From Treponema sp. (GTDB lineage Bacteria > Spirochaetota > Spirochaetia > Treponematales > Breznakiellaceae): 6,575 nucleotides of DNA. The stretch lies in NCBI GenBank assembly GCA_031284105.1, contig JAITAN010000213.1, forward strand, positions 1-6,575. Reading direction: 5' to 3'. Shown here piece by piece: positions 1 to 5,362 of the stretch. Position numbers and translations under genes: made by a program. Position 1 is the stretch's first letter; each line of letters begins with the position of its first letter. The notes under the pieces are model-generated. The model was not told where the DNA came from. It ran no database searches and worked only from the letters and a program-made list of their open reading frames with translations.

Positions 1-897
1 AGAGTTCGAAACTGTCTGAAACAGGGAAATGAGTTCCTGTATATTTCCTGCGGCTTCCCATTGTTGCATACCTTCTTTCCAAACAAGCGTTTCCTTGGTT
101 AACTGTCCTTTTTGCGTCATTTGTATAAGTTCGTTCATACCAAATGGACCCGTAGGCTTATTCCCTATGGCAACATTGTATCTGACAATGGGAGTGGTTT
201 GTTGTACGCCGGACATGGTTTCTGCCGGTTCACCGGACTGCACCTGCTGTACTGAAGAGACATCTGTAGCCACATGAGCTGGTTCCGCAACAGAGCGAGA
301 CGCGGTCTCACGTCCGGGAAGCAAGGTTTTTTGGACATTCACCGGATACCAGTCCATATCAGCGTCTATCACATTTATAATTATAACGTTATTCTGTGGA
401 TGCGTTACAACGGTCGTTCCTGTTATTGTATTATTTTCCAGGGTAATCGGCACGAGCTTTGTTGTCGGAGAATTTTCTAATGCTTTTGTCTCTACAGCGT
501 TCCACATATTTTCTTGAGCATTGTACATACTCTTGGCAAGATGTAAGATGACTACTCCGTTCTTTACTATAATTTTTTCTGATTTTCCTATATCGATCTG
601 AGCCACAAGTCGTCCTTTTTCACCGGGTCCCGCTTTCATCGCATCATCGGACTCGTACCAATCCATAATAACCGCAAGCGGATAAGGCGGTTTCTTCGTA
701 TCGGCGTTGCCGCTCCATGTTATGCGTATTTCGGATTCTCCCTCACCTGCAGAGAGTGAAGTTGAGTTTACCAGCTTATCACCAGATATTGTAGCAGTGT
801 TTTTTGTTGACAAGCAGGATGAGTAGATAAAAGAAACTATACATATATCGCATAATAAACACAAAGGAAAAAGAACTGGTTTTTTCAGAATTTTCAT
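1..897 (-). CDS. Putative lipoprotein with C-terminal GYF_2 domain (3' end outside window)
   Basis: This open frame runs from ATG at 897 to the left window edge, giving 299 codons without a stop, so the C-terminus is missing. The N-terminus has lysines, then a hydrophobic stretch ending in I-Y-S-S-C, with Cys28 as the likely lipidated residue; spirochaete lipoboxes are loose, and Asp17 inside the hydrophobic stretch is unusual. Residues about 55-190 form a beta-rich region I do not recognise. A Ser/Gln/Glu-rich linker leads to a GYF_2-type (DUF4339) module at about 240-293, with Y240, the GPFG turn at 250-253, and tryptophans at 273 and 280. The start is supported by GAGGGAG just upstream. 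It lies 11 bp after the previous lipoprotein gene, so the two are probably co-transcribed. Membrane attachment with an outward-facing binding domain is inferred; the ligand is unknown. Confidence 0.8.
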   Translation of the reverse strand, partial: MKILKKPVLFPLCLLCDICIVSFIYSSCLSTKNTATISGDKLVNSTSLSAGEGESEIRITWSGNADTKKPPYPLAVIMDWYESDDAMKAGPGEKGRLVAQIDIGKSEKIIVKNGVVILHLAKSMYNAQENMWNAVETKALENSPTTKLVPITLENNTITGTTVVTHPQNNVIIINVIDADMDWYPVNVQKTLLPGRETASRSVAEPAHVATDVSSVQQVQSGEPAETMSGVQQTTPIVRYNVAIGNKPTGPFGMNELIQMTQKGQLTKETLVWKEGMQQWEAAGNIQELISLFQTVSNS

Positions 898-908
898 ACA
901 TTTCTCCC

Positions 909-1283
909 TCATTTAGCACTATTCGCTTCAATTATCGTCACAACACCTTTTTTTACACTAAACGTATATGAAATATTTGGCAAGAAATTGAATATAATAT
1001 CAATGACTTTTTTATCTCTTTTTATAGATAAAATATGCGATCCGGAGGGAATGCTGACTCTGGTTTCGAGCTTGTTCCAATTCCATTGGACAGTATCGCC
1101 GTCTATAGTATCAACGGTTATCTGAGATGGAATTATCAAAAGACATTGCTGCGAGTTGGGATACGAGAGATCATAAACACCCAGGTTGTTAACCGTCGTC
1201 CTGCTGGCGCAACCAATGGAGAACATCGTCACGGTAACATCGAAAAAAGCAAGAAAAAAGAAAAACGAACTGTATTTTTTCAT
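909..1283 (-). CDS. Small putative lipoprotein, function unknown
   Basis: The protein has 124 residues. It begins with MKK, a very Phe-rich hydrophobic segment (residues 5-23) and a lipobox S-I-G-C, with Cys25 as the predicted lipidation site. The mature part of about 100 residues alternates hydrophobic and polar residues, suggesting a small beta-sandwich. It includes an IPSG-turn segment near residue 80 resembling the 'IPAGSH' turns of other small spirochaete lipoproteins; that likeness is from memory, not a search. The ATG overlaps the stop of the DUF188 gene in an ATGA quartet, and an AAGGGG Shine-Dalgarno lies inside the end of that gene, so translational coupling is likely. The TGA stop is 11 bp before the next lipoprotein gene. 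No catalytic motif is visible. Confidence 0.82.
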   Translation of the reverse strand: MKKYSSFFFFLAFFDVTVTMFSIGCASRTTVNNLGVYDLSYPNSQQCLLIIPSQITVDTIDGDTVQWNWNKLETRVSIPSGSHILSIKRDKKVIDIIFNFLPNISYTFSVKKGVVTIIEANSAK

Positions 1284-1738
1284 AACGTCCCCTTCAATGA
1301 AATTGTTACAATTCTATCAAAATTATCGGCAAAGGTTTTGAGTTCCTTTTTCCCATAATGTGCAACACGTTCTATACCAAGCCCGCTTCCGGCAAGTACT
1401 AGCATAAAATTTCGCATGGAAAGCTGTTGCCTGATATTTTCACCGGTGTAGATTCTGCCCCGGTCGTCCAGTACCACAATACCGCGTTCAACTAGCCGTA
1501 CGGCTAGCGGAATATCCCGCGTTATAACTAGATCACCTTGACACGCCAGTTCCACAATTCGATCATCCGCGGCACCTTCTCTGGACGGGCACACCTCCAT
1601 GGCGGCATGATCGCCTTCAATACCCGGTATCCGTCTGTTTGCCACAAATACCGCCTCTATCCGTCGCTTCCTTGCCGCTCTCATCACCAATTCCCGCACG
1701 ACTCTGGGACAGGAATCCGCATCTACAAAAATTTTCAT
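1280..1738 (-). CDS. UPF0178 / DUF188 family protein (YaiI/YqxD-like)
   Basis: The 152-residue product matches the usual length of the YaiI/YqxD family. It opens with the family signature MKIFVDADSCP, with Asp6, Asp8 and Cys10. It continues with the acidic pair Asp58-Asp59, the block VITRDIPLA around residues 71-79 (Asp75), the DDRGRIYT segment at 91-98 and a closing FADNFDRI stretch. The family is grouped with PIN-like folds, and the spaced aspartates fit a metal site, so nuclease-like chemistry is possible; I know of no settled function. The start ATG has only a weak ribosome site (AAGTAAGAG, close to the ATG). It starts 51 bp after the manA stop, the widest gap between protein genes on this side, and overlaps the following lipoprotein gene by 4 bp. 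Confidence 0.93.
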   Translation of the reverse strand: MKIFVDADSCPRVVRELVMRAARKRRIEAVFVANRRIPGIEGDHAAMEVCPSREGAADDRIVELACQGDLVITRDIPLAVRLVERGIVVLDDRGRIYTGENIRQQLSMRNFMLVLAGSGLGIERVAHYGKKELKTFADNFDRIVTISLKGTL

Positions 1739-1789
1739 CTCTTACTTTTCCGTTGAGGCGTTTCATGAGGCTCCATAGTAAGTACTATA

Positions 1790-2965
1790 TCACATAAAAC
1801 CAATTCCCGCAATATACAAAGTAAAATTTCCATTTAAAGAGAGTTTCTCCGCGTTTCCGGCAGCAATAAAGGCACTTTCCCCTTGTTTCAAACTTTCTTC
1901 ACTTTTCTCATTATCTTTTTCACCTAAAGAAACAATCACAACTTTTCCACACGTAACGATAACGATTGCAGGTCCATCTTCCATCCATGTACTAGGATAT
2001 TTCATAACGGATAGCGAAAATTCTTTACATTTTACAGGATATTTTGAAGGATTAGGATGCAAAATTTCGGGCTTGAATGCCGAAAAGGTGAGAATATGAA
2101 GCAATTCCTGCCGGTCAATATGCTTGGATGTAAGCCCTCCGCGCAATACATTGTCCGAATTTGCCATAAGTTCCACTCCAAGTCCATGAAGGTACGCATG
2201 CAGTACCCCTGCCGGCAAGAAGATGGCATCGCCTTTTTCAAGAAAAATAAGGTTCAAATACAAAGGTGAAAGTACCGCCGGATCTGATGGGTATTCCTCC
2301 GCAAAAGAAGCGAGCGTCTCCCAAACGTCACGGTATTGAGAGTACCTCTCATTGAGCCGCCCCTTATGTGTTACGGCACGATCGCGTATACGCTGCCTGA
2401 TAGCAGAAGGAAGGATGAACAAAATGTGAAGAAACTCTTTAAGCCCCAAATCAAGCGCCGCTCTCAGATCAGCGAGGTCTTCCATACCGAAAGCATCAAG
2501 CAAGGCACGGATTTCACCGATTTCCCGAAAACCCGCCATTGCCTTAAAGGACGTGAGCGCACAAATAATTTCCGGTTTGTGATTGGAATCTTTGTAGTTC
2601 CGATTGGGTGCAGCTAGTGGGATTTCGTCGTTGTTTTCTCGTTCAAAACCAGCTTGCGCCTGTTCAAGGTTAGGATGGGCTTGTATAGAAAGCGGCTTGT
2701 CTGCGGCAAGAACTTTAAACAGGAAAGGTAAAGCTGTGTTACCCTTACCGAGGTACAGTTCTGCATCCTGTTCAATAAGCTCTGCAAGGCTGATTGTTTT
2801 TCCTTTATATTCAATTTGGGACTGCCCGTCTCTATGAACACCCATCCACAATTCAGCGTAGGGCTTTTTATCGGGATTTTCTTCTCCCAGTAATTCAGGA
2901 ATCCAATCAGGGGATCCCCATGCATAGTTTTTTATCTGATTTTTAAGCTTAAAGACTGGAAACAT
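1790..2965 (-). CDS. manA: Mannose-6-phosphate isomerase, class I (phosphomannose isomerase)
   Basis: This cytoplasmic zinc enzyme interconverts mannose-6-phosphate and fructose-6-phosphate. It links glycolysis to GDP-mannose and surface glycan synthesis and allows mannose use. The 391-residue length fits the family. The type I signature is complete: NYAWGS at 13-18, PYAELWMG at 35-42, SIQAHP at 93-98, HKPE at 129-132, and LPAGVLHAYL at 250-259. The expected zinc ligands are Gln95, His97, Glu132 and His256. The segment SDNVLRGGLTSKHID (270-284) carries the conserved catalytic-site arginine, Arg275. A variable beta-rich C-terminal domain follows. GGAG lies upstream of the ATG, and the zapA stop ends 2 bp before it, so it is surely read with zapA. 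Its link to cell-division and ribosomal genes looks like shared transcription rather than shared function. Confidence 0.96.
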   Translation of the reverse strand: MFPVFKLKNQIKNYAWGSPDWIPELLGEENPDKKPYAELWMGVHRDGQSQIEYKGKTISLAELIEQDAELYLGKGNTALPFLFKVLAADKPLSIQAHPNLEQAQAGFERENNDEIPLAAPNRNYKDSNHKPEIICALTSFKAMAGFREIGEIRALLDAFGMEDLADLRAALDLGLKEFLHILFILPSAIRQRIRDRAVTHKGRLNERYSQYRDVWETLASFAEEYPSDPAVLSPLYLNLIFLEKGDAIFLPAGVLHAYLHGLGVELMANSDNVLRGGLTSKHIDRQELLHILTFSAFKPEILHPNPSKYPVKCKEFSLSVMKYPSTWMEDGPAIVIVTCGKVVIVSLGEKDNEKSEESLKQGESAFIAAGNAEKLSLNGNFTLYIAGIGFM

Positions 2966-2967
2966 AA

Positions 2968-3285
2968 TTATGCTCCGTTTTCTAGTATTTCATTCATACA
3001 TTCGATTAGATGACGGGTTATTTCTTCAGTTTCCTGCTCTTCATGGATGATGAGTTCCTGTTCTGCTGCGTGCCGGTCACATACATTCAAGTATTTATCG
3101 TATGCGAGAAAACCGGTTAAAATAGCTACTTTAAGCGGATCTTTAAGACCTGTTGAATTTTGAGTTTCCTCAACCGCCAATTGATAACATTCAAGTAAAC
3201 GGTTAAGGTATTCATCGGAATTTTCATCTACCGCAATGGAAAGTGAGGTTCCCAATACTTCAATACGGAGATTGGTTTTTGTCAT
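2968..3285 (-). CDS. zapA: Cell division protein ZapA-like
   Basis: The 105-residue product has the ZapA layout. A short N-terminal beta region (residues 5-20) contains I-x-V-L-G-T-S-L. A helix around 24-41 is followed by the family-like stretch GLKDPLKVAILTGFLAYDKYL (about 46-66). A long Glu-rich, coiled-coil-prone tail covers roughly 68-102. ZapA proteins bind FtsZ and cross-link its filaments at mid-cell, dimerising through the C-terminal coiled coil. The gene starts 4 bp after the stop of a coiled-coil gene and ends 2 bp before manA. The ribosome site is poor (GTGAAG), so translation may depend on coupling with the upstream gene. Family membership is from pattern recognition and is fairly secure; FtsZ binding in this organism is inferred. 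Confidence 0.86.
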   Translation of the reverse strand: MTKTNLRIEVLGTSLSIAVDENSDEYLNRLLECYQLAVEETQNSTGLKDPLKVAILTGFLAYDKYLNVCDRHAAEQELIIHEEQETEEITRHLIECMNEILENGA

Positions 3286-3289
3286 GTCT

Positions 3290-3709
3290 TCACGAGTGGT
3301 AATGAACGTTATTACCCGGATATCCCTGATCGTGAATCATATCGCCGTTCTTAAAAGAAGCAGCGTGAGCAGGATAATTCTGAACAGGCTGCTCGCGCTG
3401 GGCTACAGGCGCCAACGCAGCATCTGTGTGCTGCTCTACATCCGCACTTTTGTTTTCCAGAGAATCTTCAACCTGATTGAGCCTATTCAGCGCTGAAAGT
3501 ATACCACTCTCAATAGTCTGGTGATCTTCTTTGTAGGTAAGTATTGAAAACTCCAGTTCGTTTATCTGATTTTGAAACGTATCAATTTTTTTCTTGAGCT
3601 GCTTGTTTTCTTCCATAAGCGCCGTATTTGCTCCAGTGAGTTGTTTTACCTTCTCCACAACTTTAGCGACCTTCGCTTCCAACAATTTTACATTTTCAAG
3701 CGTTGCCAT
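3290..3709 (-). CDS. Coiled-coil protein next to zapA, ZapB-like by design
   Basis: The protein has 139 residues. The chosen ATG at 3709 is preceded by a near-perfect GGAGGT; the frame is open further upstream to 3772, but that part lies inside rplT and is not favoured. Residues 7-59 form an unusually regular heptad: positions 7, 14, 21, 28, 35, 42, 49, 56 and 10, 17, 24, 31, 38, 45, 52, 59 are mostly Val, Leu, Ile or Phe, with two Asn in the core (28 and 35). The helical character fades near residue 91. The tail (about 92-139) is Gln/Pro/Ala/His-rich and probably disordered, ending H-Y-H-S. No signal peptide or membrane segment is present. The next gene is zapA, 4 bp away, suggesting an FtsZ-ring accessory role like ZapB. 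Coiled coils match one another easily, so this rests on context. The tail is absent from the short enterobacterial ZapB. Confidence 0.82.
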   Translation of the reverse strand: MATLENVKLLEAKVAKVVEKVKQLTGANTALMEENKQLKKKIDTFQNQINELEFSILTYKEDHQTIESGILSALNRLNQVEDSLENKSADVEQHTDAALAPVAQREQPVQNYPAHAASFKNGDMIHDQGYPGNNVHYHS

Positions 3710-3710
3710 A

Positions 3711-4070
3711 TTACACCTCCAAGGCAGCTTTCGACATTTCCGCAACAGCCTTAAAAGCTGCGGCATCTTCAAGCGCTAAGTTTGCAAGCGCTTTGCGGTT
3801 GATGATAACACCGGCTTTATGAAGTCCTTTTATAAAACGTGAATAACTGATACCCTCAGTGCGGCACGCCGCATTAATGCGTATAATCCAAAGCCGCCGG
3901 AAATCACCTTTCCTATCTTTTCTATCGCGGTATGCATAAGAAAGGCTCTTCGTAACCGCGTCTTTTGCGGTTTTGAAATTCGAGTGCCGTCTTCCCCAAT
4001 ACCCTTTTGCGAGTTTTAATATTTTTTTACGGTGATTCTTTCGTTTCGCGCCATCTACTGCTCTTGGCAT
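3711..4070 (-). CDS. rplT: 50S ribosomal protein bL20
   Basis: The 119-residue product is a clear bL20. It has the basic N-terminus with R-K-N-H-R-K-K, then the K-L-A-K-G-Y-W-G-R-R segment (residues 19-28), an AYRDRK-like stretch (46-51), R-R-L-W-I-I-R-I-N-A (58-67), and the globular C-terminal half with S-Y-S-R-F-I-x-G-L and N-R-K-A-L-A-N-L-A. It binds 23S rRNA and is needed early in large-subunit assembly; in other bacteria L20 also represses its own operon. No known L20 binding structure is apparent here. AAGGAGAG precedes the ATG. It lies 22 bp after rpmI, and its last codons (GAG GTG) form the Shine-Dalgarno of the next gene, which starts 1 nt after its TAA. Confidence 0.98.
   Translation of the reverse strand: MPRAVDGAKRKNHRKKILKLAKGYWGRRHSNFKTAKDAVTKSLSYAYRDRKDRKGDFRRLWIIRINAACRTEGISYSRFIKGLHKAGVIINRKALANLALEDAAAFKAVAEMSKAALEV
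3715..3720 (-). promoter_or_regulatory. Ribosome binding site of the coiled-coil gene, inside rplT
   Basis: The minus strand reads GGAGGT, the strongest Shine-Dalgarno in the window, formed by the last codons of rplT and placed 5 nt before the ATG at 3709. It fixes the start of the coiled-coil gene at residue Met-Ala-Thr rather than the longer open frame. It also means ribosomes finishing rplT pass over this site, coupling the two genes. Confidence 0.8.
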
Positions 4071-4092
4071 TTTTCTCTCCTTATCCCTTTAT

Positions 4093-4293
4093 TTACCCGT
4101 AGGGTAGAAGCTGTTTCTTAATAACAGCAACATTATCTTGCGACAAGATACCGGCGTGACGGAGACTCCGTTTCCGTTTGGTCGATTTCTTGGTTAAAAT
4201 GTGGCGAAGGTTTTGTTTTTTGTATTTAACCTTGCCTGTTCCGGTGAAAGAAAAACGTTTTGCTGCGCTCTTCTTTGTCTTCATTTTCGGCAT
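4093..4293 (-). CDS. rpmI: 50S ribosomal protein bL35
   Basis: The 66-residue product has the standard bL35 length and layout. The start MPKMKTKKSAAKRF is the family signature; it is followed by F-T-G-T-G-K-V-K, a Lys/Arg-rich centre with H-I-L-T-K-K-S-T-K-R-K-R, and a C-terminus ending L-P-Y-G. It is a small basic protein of the large ribosomal subunit. GAGG sits upstream of the ATG, overlapping the double stop (TAA TGA) at the end of infC 13 bp before, so it is read with infC. It occupies its usual place between infC and rplT. Confidence 0.98.
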   Translation of the reverse strand: MPKMKTKKSAAKRFSFTGTGKVKYKKQNLRHILTKKSTKRKRSLRHAGILSQDNVAVIKKQLLPYG

Positions 4294-4306
4294 ACTGCTA
4301 TCCTCA

Positions 4307-4825
4307 TTATTTTTTAGCCTTCGGGCTTAGTATCATGGACATATTCCGCCCCTCCATTACCGGAGGCTTGTCCATTACATATTCGCCTTCAATGCGTTTT
4401 AACATATCGTTCATAACGCCAAACCCCAACTCCGTATGAGCAAGTTCCCTGCCCCGGAATCTAATGGTAACTTTGACCTTATTGCCCTCTGCAAGAAATT
4501 CCTTAACATGCTTGGATTTGAATGCCATGTCATGATCATCGATTTTGGGCTGCATACGAATTTCTTTTAGTTTAAGCAGTTTCTGCTTTTTCTTTGAATC
4601 GCGGACTTTTTTTTCGTTTTCAAATTTAAACTTACCATAATCAAGAATTTTTACTACGGGCGGAACAGCATGAGGCGCAACTTCCACAAGATCAAACCCT
4701 GTAGAGCGGGCAATCTCAAGCGCAGACTGGGTCGACATGATCCCCTGCTGCTCTCCTTCGTCCCGAATGAGACGAACCTCCCTTACCCTGATTTGTTCAT
4801 TGATTCGTAAATCTTTTTCTGACAA
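4307..4825 (-). CDS. infC: Translation initiation factor IF-3
   Basis: IF-3 binds the 30S subunit, prevents premature joining with 50S and checks start-codon/initiator-tRNA pairing. Both domains are present: the N-terminal domain with L-R-I-N-E-Q-I-R-V and V-R-L-I, then the signature P-P-V-V-K-I-L-D-Y-G-K-F-K-F-E; a Lys-rich linker; and the C-terminal domain with K-E-I-R-M-Q-P-K-I, K-V-K-V-T-I-R-F-R-G-R-E and a closing M-S-M-I-L-S-P. No ATG lies in frame near the start. A TTG at 4825 has AAGGAA ending 6 nt before it and gives 172 residues; a GTG at 4831 directly abuts that motif and would give 174. I prefer TTG. A non-AUG start is typical of infC and allows IF-3 to control its own translation. 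infC heads the ribosomal group, 78 bp after tRNA-Glu. Confidence 0.95.
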   Translation of the reverse strand: MSEKDLRINEQIRVREVRLIRDEGEQQGIMSTQSALEIARSTGFDLVEVAPHAVPPVVKILDYGKFKFENEKKVRDSKKKQKLLKLKEIRMQPKIDDHDMAFKSKHVKEFLAEGNKVKVTIRFRGRELAHTELGFGVMNDMLKRIEGEYVMDKPPVMEGRNMSMILSPKAKK

Positions 4826-4831
4826 CTGCAC

Positions 4832-4837
4832 TTCCTT
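4832..4837 (-). promoter_or_regulatory. Ribosome binding site deciding the infC start
   Basis: The minus strand reads AAGGAA here. It directly touches the GTG at 4829-4831, which is too close for normal initiation, but lies 6 nt before the TTG at 4823-4825. This spacing is the reason for choosing the TTG start of infC. Confidence 0.6.
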
Positions 4838-4909
4838 ATGATGTTTAACATATAGTAACTTACGCGTTACATAACAGTACTGCTACCTTCAAGTCCCGCG
4901 CAATTAAAA

Positions 4910-4981
4910 CATCTCCTAGGGGAATCGAACCCCTGTTGTCGGGATGAAAACCCGATGTCCTGACCCCTAGACGAAGGAGAC
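4910..4981 (-). tRNA. tRNA-Glu (anticodon UUC)
   Basis: The 72-nt minus-strand sequence folds into a full cloverleaf. The acceptor GTCTCCT pairs with AGGAGAT (the first pair is a G-U wobble); the D stem is GTCT/GGAC; the anticodon stem TCGGG/CCCGA encloses loop TTTTCAT; the variable region is CAAC; and the T stem AGGGG/CCCCT encloses loop TTCGATT. The anticodon TTC is at 4946-4948, reading glutamate codons GAA and GAG. The discriminator is G, and CCA is not encoded (TTT follows), so it must be added by nucleotidyltransferase. A strong promoter lies about 50 bp upstream. With no terminator before infC, 78 bp on, tRNA and infC may share a transcript that is processed. Confidence 0.97.
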
Positions 4982-5031
4982 ACTCAGTAATAAACGCTAA
5001 AAAATCATTGTTTTACCGTTTATATTTGTGT

Positions 5032-5060
5032 AATCTACCTGATTTTCCATTTTGTGTCAA
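5032..5060 (-). promoter_or_regulatory. Sigma-70-type promoter for tRNA-Glu (and possibly the infC operon)
   Basis: On the minus strand a perfect TTGACA (5055-5060) is followed, after a 17-bp spacer, by TAGATT (5032-5037), which matches the -10 consensus at four of six positions. Transcription would start near 5024-5026, about 45 nt before the tRNA 5' end. It is the best promoter-like site in the window and, since I find no strong promoter between the tRNA and infC, could serve the translation genes too. Confidence 0.68.
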
Positions 5061-5131
5061 GTAGGTTATTGATAAAAATCGTGTTTTTTCTTTGAGTATA
5101 TGAGTATGCAACTGTTCAAGAGGTAAGGTAC

Positions 5132-5172
5132 TTCTCTTTTCTTCCATAGACAAAAGAGGTGGAAGGAGAGAA
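5132..5172. repeat. Second hairpin with pyrimidine-rich arm
   Basis: TTCTC (5132-5136) pairs with GAGAA (5168-5172) and CTTCC (5141-5145) with GGAAG (5161-5165), separated by an internal loop; the apical loop is 15 nt. On the minus strand the 5' arm and loop read CTCCTTCCACCTC, which resembles an anti-Shine-Dalgarno sequence. It ends 3 bp from the hairpin at 5175-5213, so both could form in one RNA. The region 4982-5362 holds no open frame I would support. Confidence 0.45.
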
Positions 5173-5174
5173 TT

Positions 5175-5213
5175 GGGAAAACCCCTAAAAACTGAAGTTT
5201 TAGAAGTTTTCCT
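5175..5213. repeat. Long two-part hairpin in the non-coding region
   Basis: The outer arms GGGAAAAC (5175-5182) and GTTTTCCT (5206-5213) pair over 8 bp with one G-T end pair. Inside them CTAAAA (5185-5190) pairs with TTTTAG (5198-5203). Neither strand has a T-run directly after the stem, so it is not a normal intrinsic terminator. It lies next to a second hairpin and just downstream of a promoter-like site. Confidence 0.6.
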
Positions 5214-5228
5214 AAAATGTTTATTTGT

Positions 5229-5256
5229 ACTATACTTTGAATGTACGAGGTTTCAA
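5229..5256 (-). promoter_or_regulatory. Possible second promoter upstream of two hairpins
   Basis: On the minus strand TTGAAA (5251-5256) and TATAGT (5229-5234) are separated by 16 bp, each matching consensus at five of six positions. The start would fall near 5221-5223, about 10 nt before the long hairpin at 5175-5213. It has no protein gene directly downstream, so it may produce a small RNA or a second, structured leader for the tRNA-Glu/infC transcript. AT-rich sequence produces such matches by chance fairly often. Confidence 0.35.
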
Positions 5257-5336
5257 AGCAGAACCTACAGTTTCATAAGTAATTTAAGCCCGAAGCGCAA
5301 ACACTCTTGTTAAACGCCATTTTTTTACTACGTTAG

Positions 5337-5359
5337 CCGCCCGGCATGGACGCGGGCGG
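5337..5359. terminator. GC-rich hairpin after the methyltransferase gene
   Basis: CCGCCCG (5337-5343) pairs perfectly with CGGGCGG (5353-5359) around a 9-nt loop. It begins 3 bp after the methyltransferase stop, the usual place for a terminator. However, the T-rich tail (GTTTTACTTT) is on the plus strand, so as an intrinsic terminator it would act on plus-strand transcripts; on the minus strand it lacks a U-tract. It may instead protect the 3' end of the minus-strand mRNA. Confidence 0.5.
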
Positions 5360-5362
5360 GTT

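Noticed and set aside
29..480. Two plus-strand open frames (29-277 and 274-480)
   Set aside because: They lie antisense to the long open frame of the GYF_2 lipoprotein, have odd Cys-rich or low-complexity composition and no recognisable family; the minus-strand frame explains the region.
1035..1358. Plus-strand frame of 107 codons
   Set aside because: Antisense to the small lipoprotein gene and the end of the DUF188 gene; no ribosome site and no recognisable domain.
2032..2925. Several frames of 69-103 codons on both strands inside manA
   Set aside because: Shadows of the complete and well-conserved manA frame.
3710..3772. N-terminal extension of the coiled-coil protein to 3772
   Set aside because: It would lie entirely within rplT, has no ribosome site, and the GGAGGT before 3709 marks a much better start.
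4832..4909. Known L20 leader or a separate infC promoter between tRNA-Glu and infC
   Set aside because: The gap is only 78 bp; I see short palindromes but no convincing -35/-10 pair and no recognisable L20-binding pseudoknot.
5262..5345. Integron attC site after the methyltransferase gene
   Set aside because: GTTAGCC/GGCTAAC near 5333 resembles a core site, and treponeme integrons are known, but no matching partner core lies at attC distance on either strand.
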